Assembly: GCA_012837435.1 (NCBI GenBank)
Contig: DURD01000026.1
Span: 1-36,387, forward strand
Length of the DNA: 36,387 nucleotides
Source of the DNA: Erysipelotrichaceae bacterium
Lineage (GTDB): Bacteria; Bacillota_I; Bacilli_A; RFN20; CAG-826
Direction of reading: 5' to 3'
A program made the translations under genes and the position numbers. Each line of letters opens with the position of its first letter. Position 1 is the stretch's first letter. The notes below the pieces were generated by a model, which saw only the letters and a program-made list of their open reading frames with translations, was not told the DNA's origin and made no database searches. This document shows, piece after piece, positions 25,952 through 35,949 of this stretch.

Positions 25952-26991
25952 TATCTTTCTATCAACTTCTTCTTCCAAACGAAACGGAAAACAAATAAGG
26001 TAATAGAAATAGCAATTACTCCCATAGAAATAATAAACAAAAGTGATTTATTAAATAAGGTAGCTTCATTCACATAAGCGATAACGATGCCTACCATTCC
26101 GATGATGAATAGGAAAATAGCTAGGGGGATACTTATCTCGACTAAAATGGTCAAGTGATATTTGTCACGAAATATTTCATCCTTGATAAGTTTTCTATTG
26201 TTGTTTCTTGGATATAAACTGGCGCTTCTAGAAATTTTCCTTTTGTAATTATGTTTTTCTCTCTGCAGAGTGATTAAAGGTGAACTAGGGTTGCTATATT
26301 TGTTAAAAACATAATTGCTGCCATCGAGGATGGGAAAAGTTTCACTGTATACATCTTGATAACGAGGCAAATCACGATTGACGAGATCGACAATTTTTTT
26401 GAATTGATTTTTGTTATTATCGACAAAATACTGGGCTTCACTAGCAATGAATTGTTTATAATTCTTAATCTCGTCGATTCTAGTAAGATACAAAACAACG
26501 CAATCGGGATCATAAAAAATACCATGATTCAGTATTCTTTTTTTCATTCGATTCTCGTAAGTATCTAGGGCACTGAGAAGCAACTTTAAAAAATGATAGT
26601 ATTCATTAATCGTTTCTTGGTAATGAAATAACTTATTGGCTTCATTTTTATGAAGTGAACAGGCTAGAGTGATTTTAGATTTTCTTAAAGTAGATAGACA
26701 CAACAAAGAATATATCCTTCCGAAATATGCTGCTTTAATCGTGTTATTGATATCTATCACGTGAGCGAATGTCTGGTAGGCTAAATGATATTGCGTGGTT
26801 TTAAAAATATATTTTGAACCTTTCTTTAGTAAAGAAGAGATTAAAGCATTATAGTTTGCGATGGCTTGTTTAGGAGACATTTCCGCCATGCAGTTTGGGC
26901 AAAAGCATTTATTGGCTTCTTGATTTACATCAAAGATGCGACTTTGCTCTTCGCCCTTACAATTAGTGCAAAAACCTTTTTTTAGTGCCAT
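25918..26991 (-). CDS. Hypothetical membrane protein with N-terminal zinc ribbon
   Basis: 'CTNCKGEEQSRIFDVNQEANKCFCPNCMAEM' at the N-terminus, two TM segments near the C-terminus, no recognised family. Confidence 0.75.
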   Translation of the reverse strand: MALKKGFCTNCKGEEQSRIFDVNQEANKCFCPNCMAEMSPKQAIANYNALISSLLKKGSKYIFKTTQYHLAYQTFAHVIDINNTIKAAYFGRIYSLLCLSTLRKSKITLACSLHKNEANKLFHYQETINEYYHFLKLLLSALDTYENRMKKRILNHGIFYDPDCVVLYLTRIDEIKNYKQFIASEAQYFVDNNKNQFKKIVDLVNRDLPRYQDVYSETFPILDGSNYVFNKYSNPSSPLITLQREKHNYKRKISRSASLYPRNNNRKLIKDEIFRDKYHLTILVEISIPLAIFLFIIGMVGIVIAYVNEATLFNKSLLFIISMGVIAISITLFVFRFVWKKKLIERYYSGINPFILK

Positions 26992-27023
26992 AAAGCCATT
27001 ATACTACCCAAATTCAATTTACT

Positions 27024-28307
27024 CTATTTTTGCCTAGCTTTTTCTAAACGTTTTTTAGCTATTTCAGCATTATGATATATTTCTTCAACGCTTTCACTGA
27101 GAAAAAATTGACCTTTTTCGTATAAAATCTTGCCATTAACCATCGTCATAACCACATTGCTTTTATTACCAGCGTACACCAGACTAGAAATTATATCGTT
27201 AGTGGGCTTTAGATTAGGAGCATGTAAATCAATCATGATTAAATCGGCATACTTGTTGACCGCTAAAACATCAGAGTCTTTTAAACCCATAGCTTTTGCG
27301 GCGTTTACGGTGGCCATTTTTAATATTTCATAAGCGGGAATGGCATTAGCGGTTTTCAGCAATAATTTTTGCATAGTCGCCGCCAGATACATTTCTTTGA
27401 ACATATCTAAGCTGTTGTTGCTCGCTGGTCCATCGGTGCCTAAAGCAATATTAATACCTTCCTTTAGATATCTATGTAAAGGAGCGATTCCCGAAGCAAG
27501 TTTAGCGTTACTACAGGGACAACTAACGATAGTGATATTATATTGTTTAGCAATTTTAATCTCTTCGTCATTTAAATATATTCCGTGAAATAAACCACCG
27601 CCATTATCGTATAATCCTTTGGAGATTAAATATTTTAAAGGAGTGGTTTGATGACGAACTAGACATTCCTCCACTTCTTTTTTAGTTTCCGACACGTGAG
27701 TGAAGAAGGATGAGTGGGTTAAATCAAGTGCCTGTTTAGTTCGTGCAATCATTTCTTCATCGCTCGTATATTCAGCATGAAAGCCAATGGAATAAGTAAC
27801 TAAATCTTCTTTTTTATCGTTATATAAACGATAGAGTTCATTTAGTTTATCGACCGAAGTAGTTTTAGGATTATATGTTCCTAGTAAAACTGTTCTCATT
27901 CCGAATTCTCTAGCGGCTTTCGCAGATTGTTCAGGATAAAAATAATGTTCGTAAATAGCGGTAATGCCACTCGTTAAATATTCTAAATAAGCTATTTTGT
28001 TAAGATGAAAAATATCGGAAGGAATCAAATGCTTTTCTCGTGGGAAAACAATATTATTAAGCCAATCTTCTAAATCTATATCATCGGCCAGATTTCTTAA
28101 AAACACCATCGCACTATGAGCGTGAGCGTTTTTAAATCCGGGCATCAAGAGATTTTTTTGACAATCGATGACGCGGTCAAAAGGACCAAACGATTCATCG
28201 TTTAAACCGATGTAAATGATGCGCTTATCATCAACCACTAAATGGGCATCGATAATCTCACTATTTTCCATCGTCAAAATCTTAGCGTTTTTAAATTGAA
28301 TCTTCAT
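27024..28307 (-). CDS. Amidohydrolase, 5-methylthioadenosine/S-adenosylhomocysteine deaminase-like
   Basis: 'NLLMPGFKNAHAHSAMVFLRNLADD', 'GFHAEYTS', 'LGTDGPASNNSLDMFKEM'. Confidence 0.87.
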   Translation of the reverse strand: MKIQFKNAKILTMENSEIIDAHLVVDDKRIIYIGLNDESFGPFDRVIDCQKNLLMPGFKNAHAHSAMVFLRNLADDIDLEDWLNNIVFPREKHLIPSDIFHLNKIAYLEYLTSGITAIYEHYFYPEQSAKAAREFGMRTVLLGTYNPKTTSVDKLNELYRLYNDKKEDLVTYSIGFHAEYTSDEEMIARTKQALDLTHSSFFTHVSETKKEVEECLVRHQTTPLKYLISKGLYDNGGGLFHGIYLNDEEIKIAKQYNITIVSCPCSNAKLASGIAPLHRYLKEGINIALGTDGPASNNSLDMFKEMYLAATMQKLLLKTANAIPAYEILKMATVNAAKAMGLKDSDVLAVNKYADLIMIDLHAPNLKPTNDIISSLVYAGNKSNVVMTMVNGKILYEKGQFFLSESVEEIYHNAEIAKKRLEKARQK

Positions 28308-28318
28308 ATTTTTTTAAT

Positions 28319-29020
28319 TTAACAAAGTTCCTGCAAGTACAATTCATACTCATGGAGCTTTTTCATGGCTTCTTTAATTTTTTCTAAATTTAAAATTGGT
28401 CCCACCAAATCTTTGATATAAAAAGGTTTTCCAATGACTACCTTAGTCATCCGCCAAATGCTTTTTCTTCTTTGATGATAAACGGGAATAATCGGGGCGT
28501 CGCTCAAATAGGCAATTAAAGCAACCCCACCTTTAAAAGAATCGATGACATCATCTTTTTTGATATGTCCTTCGGGAAAAACCGCGAGGAGATGACCTCC
28601 TCTAACATAATCTCCTAAAAATCTTATCGTCGAATGCGAAGGATTATCTCGATCGATAGGAAATGACAAAAAGACACGGCGATACATCCATTCAATAAAT
28701 TTATTAGTCATTATTTCTTTCATAACTACAAAATGAAAACGGCGATATAAAATGGCACACTGCAAAACAAAAGGATCGCTTAAACCCACATGATTGGACA
28801 AGATGATGGCTTTTCCTTTGATTTTTCTTTTAGCTTCTGGACCATCATATTTAACTTTTACTCGATACCATAATGCCACCTGCCACCAACCCAACCATTT
28901 TACGATGTCGTGTAAAAGATATTCAAAAGAGAATAATTTTGCCTTAAATGTTCGGGGTTTGGTCGTTGTTTTTTTCTTTAACATAACTTCATTATATTCT
29001 ATATAATCGTTGTTCCTCAT
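28319..29020 (-). CDS. plsC: 1-acyl-sn-glycerol-3-phosphate acyltransferase (PlsC-like)
   Basis: 'AIILSNHVGLSDPF' (variant of NHxxxxD), 'LLAVFPEGHIKKDD'. Confidence 0.88.
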   Translation of the reverse strand: MRNNDYIEYNEVMLKKKTTTKPRTFKAKLFSFEYLLHDIVKWLGWWQVALWYRVKVKYDGPEAKRKIKGKAIILSNHVGLSDPFVLQCAILYRRFHFVVMKEIMTNKFIEWMYRRVFLSFPIDRDNPSHSTIRFLGDYVRGGHLLAVFPEGHIKKDDVIDSFKGGVALIAYLSDAPIIPVYHQRRKSIWRMTKVVIGKPFYIKDLVGPILNLEKIKEAMKKLHEYELYLQELC

Positions 29021-29082
29021 TCAATCTCTGATTGCTTGATACTATCTTTACATTTTTTTACTGTTTTGTTATATTAACAAAG

Positions 29083-29340
29083 TAAGGCGAAGAAGGAAAC
29101 AAGTAAACTTAAGCAATTTTTTCTTTAGAGAGTGGACGGTGGGTGCAAGGACATAAAAAACTTAAGTTGAATACATTCTGGAGCTGCTTCCTGAAATACC
29201 AGTAAGGAGTGACGGGTACGCCCGAAATAGCGCTGTGTCACAGACACAATGAGGGATAATTTGTGAGAATTATCTAAATAGAGGTGGTACCACGATCATT
29301 CGTCCTCTATTCCTGTTTTTGGAATAAGAGGCCTTTTTAA
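29083..29340 (+). ncRNA. T-box leader, predicted tyrosine-specific, upstream of tyrS
   Basis: T-box AGGTGGTACCACG at 29282-29294; AGAGAG/GGGTGCAAGG distal Stem I; loop-E AGTA (29102-29105) and AACTTAAG/CTTAAGTT stem leading to GAA-TAC (29169-29174); terminator CCTCTATTCC/GGAATAAGAGG + T5. Confidence 0.93.
29304..29338 (+). terminator. T-box regulated intrinsic terminator
   Basis: CCTCTATTCC (29304-29313) pairs with GGAATAAGAGG (29321-29331), one bulge, followed by a T run. Confidence 0.88.
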
Positions 29341-29352
29341 AAGGAGTTAGGT

Positions 29353-30567
29353 ATGCAAATTTATGAGGAATTAGAACGTCGCGGTTTAATCGCTCAAGTA
29401 ACGAACGAAGAAGAAATCAAAGATTTAATCAATCGCGGAAAAGCAATATTTTATATTGGTTTTGATCCGACCGCTGATTCATTGCATGTTGGTCACTTTA
29501 TGACTTTATGTTTAATGAGACGCTTGCAATTAGCCGGCAATAAACCTATCGTTTTGCTCGGCGATGGTACGAGTCTAGTGGGAGATCCCAGTGGAAGAAC
29601 CGATATGCGTGCTATTTTAGATGAGAAACAAATTGCTCATAATTCCGCGCGATTTAAGGAACAAATTTCTCGATTTATCGATTTTAGTGAAGGTAAAGCC
29701 CTCTGTTTAAATAATGGTGCGTGGCTAAAAGAATTAAAATATGTCGAGCTCCTAAGAGATGTCGGCGCTTGTTTTTCTGTCAATCGAATGCTCGCCGCTG
29801 AATGTTACAAGCAAAGAATGGAAAAAGGACTAACCTTTTTAGAATTTAATTACATGGTTATGCAAGCCTATGACTTCTATCATCTTTTCTCTCATTATGG
29901 CTGCAATATGCAATTTGGGGGAGATGACCAATGGAGCAACATGCTCGCTGGTACAGAACTAATTAGAAAGAAAACTGGTAAAGATTCCTACGCTTTGACC
30001 ATTCCTTTATTAACAACCGCTGAAGGTCAGAAGATGGGTAAATCCGTTAAAGGGGCCCTTTGGCTTGATAAAGAAAAGACTTCTCCTTATGATTTTTATC
30101 AATACTGGCGGAATGTCGATGACGCCGATATCGATAAATGTTTAAAAATGCTGACTTTTTTACCGCTTGAAACCATCGAAGAAATGGGCCGATGGCCCCA
30201 CAAAAGAATCAACGAAAAGAAAGAAATTCTCGCTTTTGAAATTACCAAATTGGTCCACGGAGAAGAAGAAGCTAATCACGCACAAAGTGCCGCAAGAGCG
30301 CTCTTTACTGGCGAAGGTGATGATAGCAATATGCCGACGACTGAGTTAGAACTTGACGATGATATCGGTTTATTAGATTTGTTAGTTTTAACAAAATTAG
30401 CCTCTTCAAAAAGCGAAGCTAGAAGACTAATTGAACAAGGTGGAATCTTAATAAATGATGAGAAAATTAACGACGTCACTTTGAGAATTAATCGCGCTGA
30501 TTTAAAGGAGCCTATAAAAATTAAAAAAGGCAAAAAAAGTTTCCATAAAGTTACATTGAAAGATTAA
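29353..30567 (+). CDS. tyrS: Tyrosyl-tRNA synthetase
   Basis: 'YIGFDPTADSLHVGHFMTLCLMRRLQLAG', 'QFGGDDQWSNML', 'KMGKSVKGALWL', C-terminal S4-like domain. Confidence 0.97.
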   Translation: MQIYEELERRGLIAQVTNEEEIKDLINRGKAIFYIGFDPTADSLHVGHFMTLCLMRRLQLAGNKPIVLLGDGTSLVGDPSGRTDMRAILDEKQIAHNSARFKEQISRFIDFSEGKALCLNNGAWLKELKYVELLRDVGACFSVNRMLAAECYKQRMEKGLTFLEFNYMVMQAYDFYHLFSHYGCNMQFGGDDQWSNMLAGTELIRKKTGKDSYALTIPLLTTAEGQKMGKSVKGALWLDKEKTSPYDFYQYWRNVDDADIDKCLKMLTFLPLETIEEMGRWPHKRINEKKEILAFEITKLVHGEEEANHAQSAARALFTGEGDDSNMPTTELELDDDIGLLDLLVLTKLASSKSEARRLIEQGGILINDEKINDVTLRINRADLKEPIKIKKGKKSFHKVTLKD

Positions 30568-30568
30568 A

Positions 30569-31285
30569 TTATTGCTCAACGAATGTCACTTTACCAATAA
30601 ATGAAGGGATGTCGTCGTTAGTGACTCCAATAAATTCAGGATTGATACCGCTGGAATAAATGCTGACGGTTTCCTTTTCTTTTATTTCTTTGATGTAGTT
30701 TAAACTAATAAAGGATGGACGATACTTTTTATAAAATTCAAAATCATGGACATCTATCAAAAGTTCAACATATCTAACGTTGTTCATATGGCGGTTAAAA
30801 TCCATATCGCTATAATGAATTTTTCTTTGTTCGATAAATGTTTTATCTATCGGCATTTCAATCTTTTGAGGAAGTGGTAATTCATCAGGCGATGATTCTG
30901 GAGGCAATTTATCGATGATATTTCTATCGGTGATAACTTTGCGGCTCGTCGCATCCATCAGCGCCCAAATCGATGAAGATCGAATAATTATTTTATCGTT
31001 AGAATCTTTAATAATGAAATGACGAGGGTAGACCATTAATAGATCTCTTCCCGGATAAGTAATAATGGTTATTTCTTCATTGCATTTAGGTAAACGCAAT
31101 ATTTCAACATCCATGCGAGTGATGACCCAGTCGATATTTCTTTTAGATAATGAAATTGAGTCAGTACCACTTTCTTGTGTTGCTAATAAAGCAGCGTCTT
31201 GAAAAAGACGAAATATCGCTGTGACTTTTAATTCGAAACGGAAATCGACATCGTTATTGGAAACAATAGTTTTATATTGATACAT
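30569..31285 (-). CDS. Acyl-ACP thioesterase (FatA/FatB-like, hotdog fold)
   Basis: Hotdog-type protein: 'NIDWVITRMDVEILRLPKCNEEITIITYPG', 'IHYSDMDFNRHMNNVRYVELLID'. Confidence 0.85.
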   Translation of the reverse strand: MYQYKTIVSNNDVDFRFELKVTAIFRLFQDAALLATQESGTDSISLSKRNIDWVITRMDVEILRLPKCNEEITIITYPGRDLLMVYPRHFIIKDSNDKIIIRSSSIWALMDATSRKVITDRNIIDKLPPESSPDELPLPQKIEMPIDKTFIEQRKIHYSDMDFNRHMNNVRYVELLIDVHDFEFYKKYRPSFISLNYIKEIKEKETVSIYSSGINPEFIGVTNDDIPSFIGKVTFVEQ

Positions 31286-32383
31286 TTAACGTCCTCCTAT
31301 CGCTTTTTTAACTTTTTCCGCGGAAGCAAAAGCAAACATCAAATTGAAGCCCCCACACATACCATCGACATCGAGTATTTCTCCGCAGAAATAGAGGCCT
31401 TTTTCTCTTTTTGATTCTAATGAATCATTAATTTCTGTTAAGGAAATGCCCCCATGACTAACTTCTGCAACCCGAACATCATAAAAGTCTTTAAAAGTAT
31501 AAACTAGATTATGGATATCTAATTGATTTCTAATTAGATAATCAGCAACTTTAGGTGAGACATATTCGATATATTGCTCTTTTTCTATATCTTCTTGATT
31601 GGGTGCTAAATCAAGAGAAATTTTGATATTGTCTTTATAGGGAATCATATTAATTTTTTGAGACATATTTAAAATTACAATGCCGCTTAATCCCTCATCT
31701 TTAAATAAAACTTCACCCTCTTCTTGGTAAACTATTTTATTGTTAACAATTAAAGAAACTAAACCTCTTGCTCTTTGTCCTGCGACTCTCTTAGTGTTTT
31801 CTTTAACTTTTAAAGGGGATAAAGAAGGGGATAAGGGTTCGATTAAATAACCATGTCTTTTTAACATTTTAATGATGGCTCCGTCTGTTCCGAGCTGCGG
31901 ATAACACGCTCCACCTGCAGCGAAAACGATTTTATCGAATAAATATTTATTGTTTTGAGTAATAAGAGAATATTGTTTTTCTACTTTTTGATAATCGATG
32001 ACTTCTTCTTGACATAAAACCTTAATCTTTAATCGTTTTAAATGGTTCTTCAATATCGTTACTACACTGGACGCAGAGTTAGAAACTGGGAAGACTAAAT
32101 TATCGACTTCGCGAGGATGAATCCCTAAAGAATCGAAGACATCGATGAGATCTTGTGGTTTAAATTCAGCAAGCAATTTATTAGCGAATTCATCGTTATG
32201 ATATTTGTTTACAGTTGATCCCGTATTCGCATAATTGCACCGTCCATTGCCTGTGACGAGCATTTTTTTAAGAACATCCTCATTTTTTTCAAAAATGGTA
32301 ATAGAAAAAGAAGGTTGAACTTCTTTTAATCTAATAGCTAGGAAAACGCCAGAAACTCCCCCACCGACAATTGCGATTTTCAT
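31286..32383 (-). CDS. HI0933/BaiN-family FAD-dependent oxidoreductase
   Basis: 'MKIAIVGGGVSGVFLAIRL', 'MLVTGNGRCNYANTG', 'AAGGACYPQLGTDG', 'ICGEILDVDGMCGGFNLMFAFASA'-type C-terminus. Confidence 0.92.
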   Translation of the reverse strand: MKIAIVGGGVSGVFLAIRLKEVQPSFSITIFEKNEDVLKKMLVTGNGRCNYANTGSTVNKYHNDEFANKLLAEFKPQDLIDVFDSLGIHPREVDNLVFPVSNSASSVVTILKNHLKRLKIKVLCQEEVIDYQKVEKQYSLITQNNKYLFDKIVFAAGGACYPQLGTDGAIIKMLKRHGYLIEPLSPSLSPLKVKENTKRVAGQRARGLVSLIVNNKIVYQEEGEVLFKDEGLSGIVILNMSQKINMIPYKDNIKISLDLAPNQEDIEKEQYIEYVSPKVADYLIRNQLDIHNLVYTFKDFYDVRVAEVSHGGISLTEINDSLESKREKGLYFCGEILDVDGMCGGFNLMFAFASAEKVKKAIGGR

Positions 32384-32500
32384 AGGGTAATAATAACACT
32401 AATTAAATTATTTTGTTAGTGATTAGGAAATTTGATAATTCTAGCCGATAAGCTCTCAATGAAAGCAAAGCATTATCATAGTTAATAACTTTTGAAAAAA

Positions 32501-32686
32501 TTACTCATTTTTATTGTTAGAATTATACATCTTACGGTATTCTTTTAAGAGTTTCTTTCTCGATTTATGACAATGGGCACATTCACCAGTCGATAAATTA
32601 CGATATTTTCTATATAGGTAAAAAGATATGGTTCCAACGACAACAAGTATAGAAAAGATAATTAATAAAATTTCTAAAATGTGCAT
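32501..32686 (-). CDS. FeoB-associated Cys-rich membrane protein
   Basis: 61 aa, single TM followed by 'CAHCHKSRKKLLKEYRK', adjacent to feoB. Confidence 0.78.
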   Translation of the reverse strand: MHILEILLIIFSILVVVGTISFYLYRKYRNLSTGECAHCHKSRKKLLKEYRKMYNSNNKNE

Positions 32687-32700
32687 TTTTTATCTCCTTC

Positions 32701-35010
32701 TTACGAGCATACTATTTCGTCTGTTTTGACTGGATGTTTTTTGTTATATATGGCAATCGCGCCCGCGAGTAAAACAAAGGCCGCTAGCCAAATAAATAGA
32801 GTCCACCACCATGAGCCCACTGTGTAAATTATTGAACTTACGATGTAACTTGTTCCAATCCAAAATAATGTGGTGGTAAGTAGTTTTCCTTTTGGTAGTT
32901 CATTTTTCGCAGTTGCTATTGTAGCAAAGCAAGGGATGGTCAACACATTGAAAGCGATAAAAGAAATTAATCCGGGAATAGTGATTCCAGTGGCTTCAAT
33001 CATGCTGTGGACATAGAGAATGCCGGTAGCGTCTTCAACGGGGAGAGCCCCACTTGCCGTCGCGATGCAAGCCGATAAGGTGCCAAATGTGGCAATGACA
33101 TTTTCTTTAGCGATTAGACCAGTAATGGCGCTTAATGCGAAAACAAAACCCCATTTTGTCAGTTGAGAGCCGAACCCAAGAGGTGTAAGAATTGGTTGGA
33201 CAAACATACCGATATTAGCAAGAATTGATTGATCAATTTGTTCATCTGGCAAATATGACCAATTCCATGAAAAGTGGGAAAATAGCCAAATGACAATAGT
33301 ACTAGCCAATATGATTGTGAAGGCCTTTATGACAAAGCGCGCAGCTTTGTCCCACAGATGAATCATTAGCGATTTAAATTGAGGAAGACGATAGTTCGGA
33401 AGTTCCATGACAAAAGGTGGTACTTCGCCTCTATTAATTGTATGACGCATGATGATGATAGCTACGATTGCAGTCACCATGCCTAACAAATACATGCTAT
33501 AAGTTATGAAATCAGCATTGCCAACACCAAAATACATGACAATAGCGCCCGCGACAGCAGTTAGGATTGGAAGTTTTGCCCCACAAGAGAAAAACGGTAT
33601 GACTCGTATAGTAGCGGTTTTTTCTTTTTCATCCGCGAGAGTCCGGGTATTGATTATCGCTGGAACCGAACAACCAAAACCCATAATCATCGGCATGAAG
33701 GCTCTTCCAGACAAACCATATCTTCTAAAGATTCTATCTAAAATGAAAGCGACACGAGCCATATAGCCCGAATCTTCCAAAATAGCAAATAATAAGAACA
33801 ATACTAAAATAGGTGGTAAGAAACTAAGAACGGCTGCTAGTCCATCGATAATACCGTTATTTAGTAGTCCAATAGCCCAGTCAGACATACCGCTATTGCT
33901 AACTAGCTCTTGAATCCAGCCAAACATCTCGCCGACCAGCATCTCATTCCAAACGTTGTTTAGCATAACACCTGGCGAAAATATCGCTCCATCATATATA
34001 CATGCGAGCCATCTAATTCCATAGGCTTCCGTATCCATTCCTAGTTCTTCTAATGTAGGCATAGAAAATATCTTACCTAAGAAAAATAGATCTTCTGAAA
34101 ATGTTAAGTGAAAAATTGAAAACAAGATTAGAAGAAAGATTGGTATAGCCAGCCATTTATTAGTGAGAACATTATCGATTTTTTCACTTCTGGTGGCTGG
34201 TGTTTTCTTAGTTTTGATTTTATCTGTGTTTTTTCCTATTTTTACAATTCCATCATATTTTGAAGAAATATATCTATATCTTTCACTGGCGATAAGAGCT
34301 TCAAAATCTAATCCGAATGTCTCGTCAGAAAAAGTTTTTTCAAATTCGTGAACCATATTTAGTAATCCTGGATGGTTTTTCACTTCCTCTTCATCTCTTT
34401 CCACGAGTTTTATAGCATGAAATAAGGGGTGTGGGACACGGATTCCCCTAAAAGCAATTTCAACATCCCCAATGAGGTGTTTTAAATCTTTCTGCTCAAT
34501 GATGGTCTGTCCTTTTCTAGTTTTTTTACTTTCCTTATAAGCGACTTCCATGAGACTATCGAGATTTTCTTCTTTAAGCGCGGAAATAGGAACGACGGGT
34601 ATACCAAATTCTTTTTCTAATTTGCCGATATCGATTGAAATATTGGACTTTACTACTTCGTCCATCATATTTAAAGCAATAACGATAGGAATGTCTGTTT
34701 CCATGGCTTGAGTAGTTAAGTAAAGATTTCTCTCTAAATTAGTGGCGTCAACGATATTGATAATACAATCAGGATTTTCATCTAAGATATAGTTTCTCGA
34801 TATCACTTCTTCGCTCGTATAAGGTGATAAAGAATAAATACCTGGTAAATCGATAATCGATACTTTTTCTTCTAGTTTTTTGTAAACGCCTACCCTTTTT
34901 TCCACAGTCACTCCTGGCCAGTTTCCTACGCGAGCAGTACTGCCAGTCAAACAATTAAAAAGAGTGGTTTTACCGGAATTAGGATTTCCTAGCAACGCAA
35001 AACATTTCAT
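32701..35010 (-). CDS. feoB: Ferrous iron transport protein B
   Basis: 'LLGNPNSGKTTLFNCLTGSTARVGNWPGVTVEKRVG', 'IIDLPGIYSLSPYTSEE', large membrane domain with 'GFGCSVPAI' and 'FFSCGAKLPIL'. Confidence 0.97.
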   Translation of the reverse strand: MKCFALLGNPNSGKTTLFNCLTGSTARVGNWPGVTVEKRVGVYKKLEEKVSIIDLPGIYSLSPYTSEEVISRNYILDENPDCIINIVDATNLERNLYLTTQAMETDIPIVIALNMMDEVVKSNISIDIGKLEKEFGIPVVPISALKEENLDSLMEVAYKESKKTRKGQTIIEQKDLKHLIGDVEIAFRGIRVPHPLFHAIKLVERDEEEVKNHPGLLNMVHEFEKTFSDETFGLDFEALIASERYRYISSKYDGIVKIGKNTDKIKTKKTPATRSEKIDNVLTNKWLAIPIFLLILFSIFHLTFSEDLFFLGKIFSMPTLEELGMDTEAYGIRWLACIYDGAIFSPGVMLNNVWNEMLVGEMFGWIQELVSNSGMSDWAIGLLNNGIIDGLAAVLSFLPPILVLFLLFAILEDSGYMARVAFILDRIFRRYGLSGRAFMPMIMGFGCSVPAIINTRTLADEKEKTATIRVIPFFSCGAKLPILTAVAGAIVMYFGVGNADFITYSMYLLGMVTAIVAIIIMRHTINRGEVPPFVMELPNYRLPQFKSLMIHLWDKAARFVIKAFTIILASTIVIWLFSHFSWNWSYLPDEQIDQSILANIGMFVQPILTPLGFGSQLTKWGFVFALSAITGLIAKENVIATFGTLSACIATASGALPVEDATGILYVHSMIEATGITIPGLISFIAFNVLTIPCFATIATAKNELPKGKLLTTTLFWIGTSYIVSSIIYTVGSWWWTLFIWLAAFVLLAGAIAIYNKKHPVKTDEIVCS

Positions 35011-35011
35011 A

Positions 35012-35245
35012 TTACTTTACGACCTCCATAACTATTAATTGAGCTTCACTTTTTCTTAAAGTTAACTCGTAGTGGCGAATATTAATTTCTAGAGGATCTC
35101 CAAGCGGTGCTCTTTTTTTGAGAGTCACTTTGGTATTTGGAGTAACTCCCATATCAAATAAACGGCGTCTAATTTTACCTTTACCTTTTACTAATTTGAT
35201 GATTCCTGTTTCTCCAACCTCAAAGGTATCTAATGTTTTCTCCAT
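35012..35245 (-). CDS. feoA: Ferrous iron transport protein A
   Basis: SH3-like 77 aa protein: 'KIRRRLFDMGVTPNTKVTLKKRAPLGDPLEINIRHYELTLRKSEAQLIVM'. Confidence 0.94.
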   Translation of the reverse strand: MEKTLDTFEVGETGIIKLVKGKGKIRRRLFDMGVTPNTKVTLKKRAPLGDPLEINIRHYELTLRKSEAQLIVMEVVK

Positions 35246-35280
35246 ACATATATCCCCTTTTAAATAGTTCTGTAAATGCA

Positions 35281-35296
35281 GTTAGTATATGCTAAC
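35281..35296. promoter_or_regulatory. Near-perfect palindrome GTTAGTATATGCTAAC, candidate DtxR-family metal box
   Basis: 14 of 16 positions symmetric, located in the divergent intergenic region between feoA (-) and the DtxR-like gene (+). Confidence 0.6.
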
Positions 35297-35355
35297 CACA
35301 AGAAAAATATACTCACGATAATTGATAATGTCAACAAAAATAGTAAAATGTTTAT

Positions 35356-35733
35356 ATGTACACTAAAAAGAAATCAGTTGAGGATTATTTGGAAAGAATT
35401 TTAATGTTGAAAGAATCTAATGATGAAGTTAGAGCTATCGATATTGCTAATTCGATGAATTTCTCTAAACCTAGTGTTTCTATTGCCTTAAAAAAGTTAA
35501 TTGCCAGAGGCTATATCACTGTCGAAGAAAAAACTGGGTTTATTTCTTTGACTGAATCTGGACTTAAGATTGCCCAAGAAACCTATGAAAAACATGTGGT
35601 TCTCACTGAATACTTTGAATCGCTCGGCGTAGATAAAACCATCGCTAGAGAAGACGCTTGTAAAATAGAACATTTATTGAGCGATGAAGTTTTCAATAAA
35701 ATAAAAGAACAACTAATAAATAAGAAGAAATAA
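35356..35733 (+). CDS. DtxR/MntR-family metal-dependent transcriptional regulator
   Basis: 'SVEDYLERILMLKESNDEVRAIDIANSMNFSKPSVSIALKKLIARGYITVE...LTESGLKIAQETYEKHVVLTEYFESLGVDKTIAREDACKIEHLLSDE'. Confidence 0.92.
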   Translation: MYTKKKSVEDYLERILMLKESNDEVRAIDIANSMNFSKPSVSIALKKLIARGYITVEEKTGFISLTESGLKIAQETYEKHVVLTEYFESLGVDKTIAREDACKIEHLLSDEVFNKIKEQLINKKK

Positions 35734-35824
35734 TTAAACTAGAAGTAATCTACGTTTTAACTTTATAAGAGACAGTACTTTATAATCTAAATTTAAAAAA
35801 ATTGACTAATGTTTCATCAAAAAA

Positions 35825-35848
35825 CGGTACTGACCTATATCAATACCG
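35825..35848. terminator. Possible bidirectional terminator hairpin
   Basis: CGGTAcTG / CAaTACCG stem with one mismatch, A-run upstream and TTTT downstream. Confidence 0.45.
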
Positions 35849-35949
35849 CATTTTATAGATGCATGAAAAAATTAGTAAAACCAAGTAAAAAGCTAAAACT
35901 TGTTTTTAGTGTTTTCTTAAACTCAAGCTTTGTTATCTCTTTAATTCCA

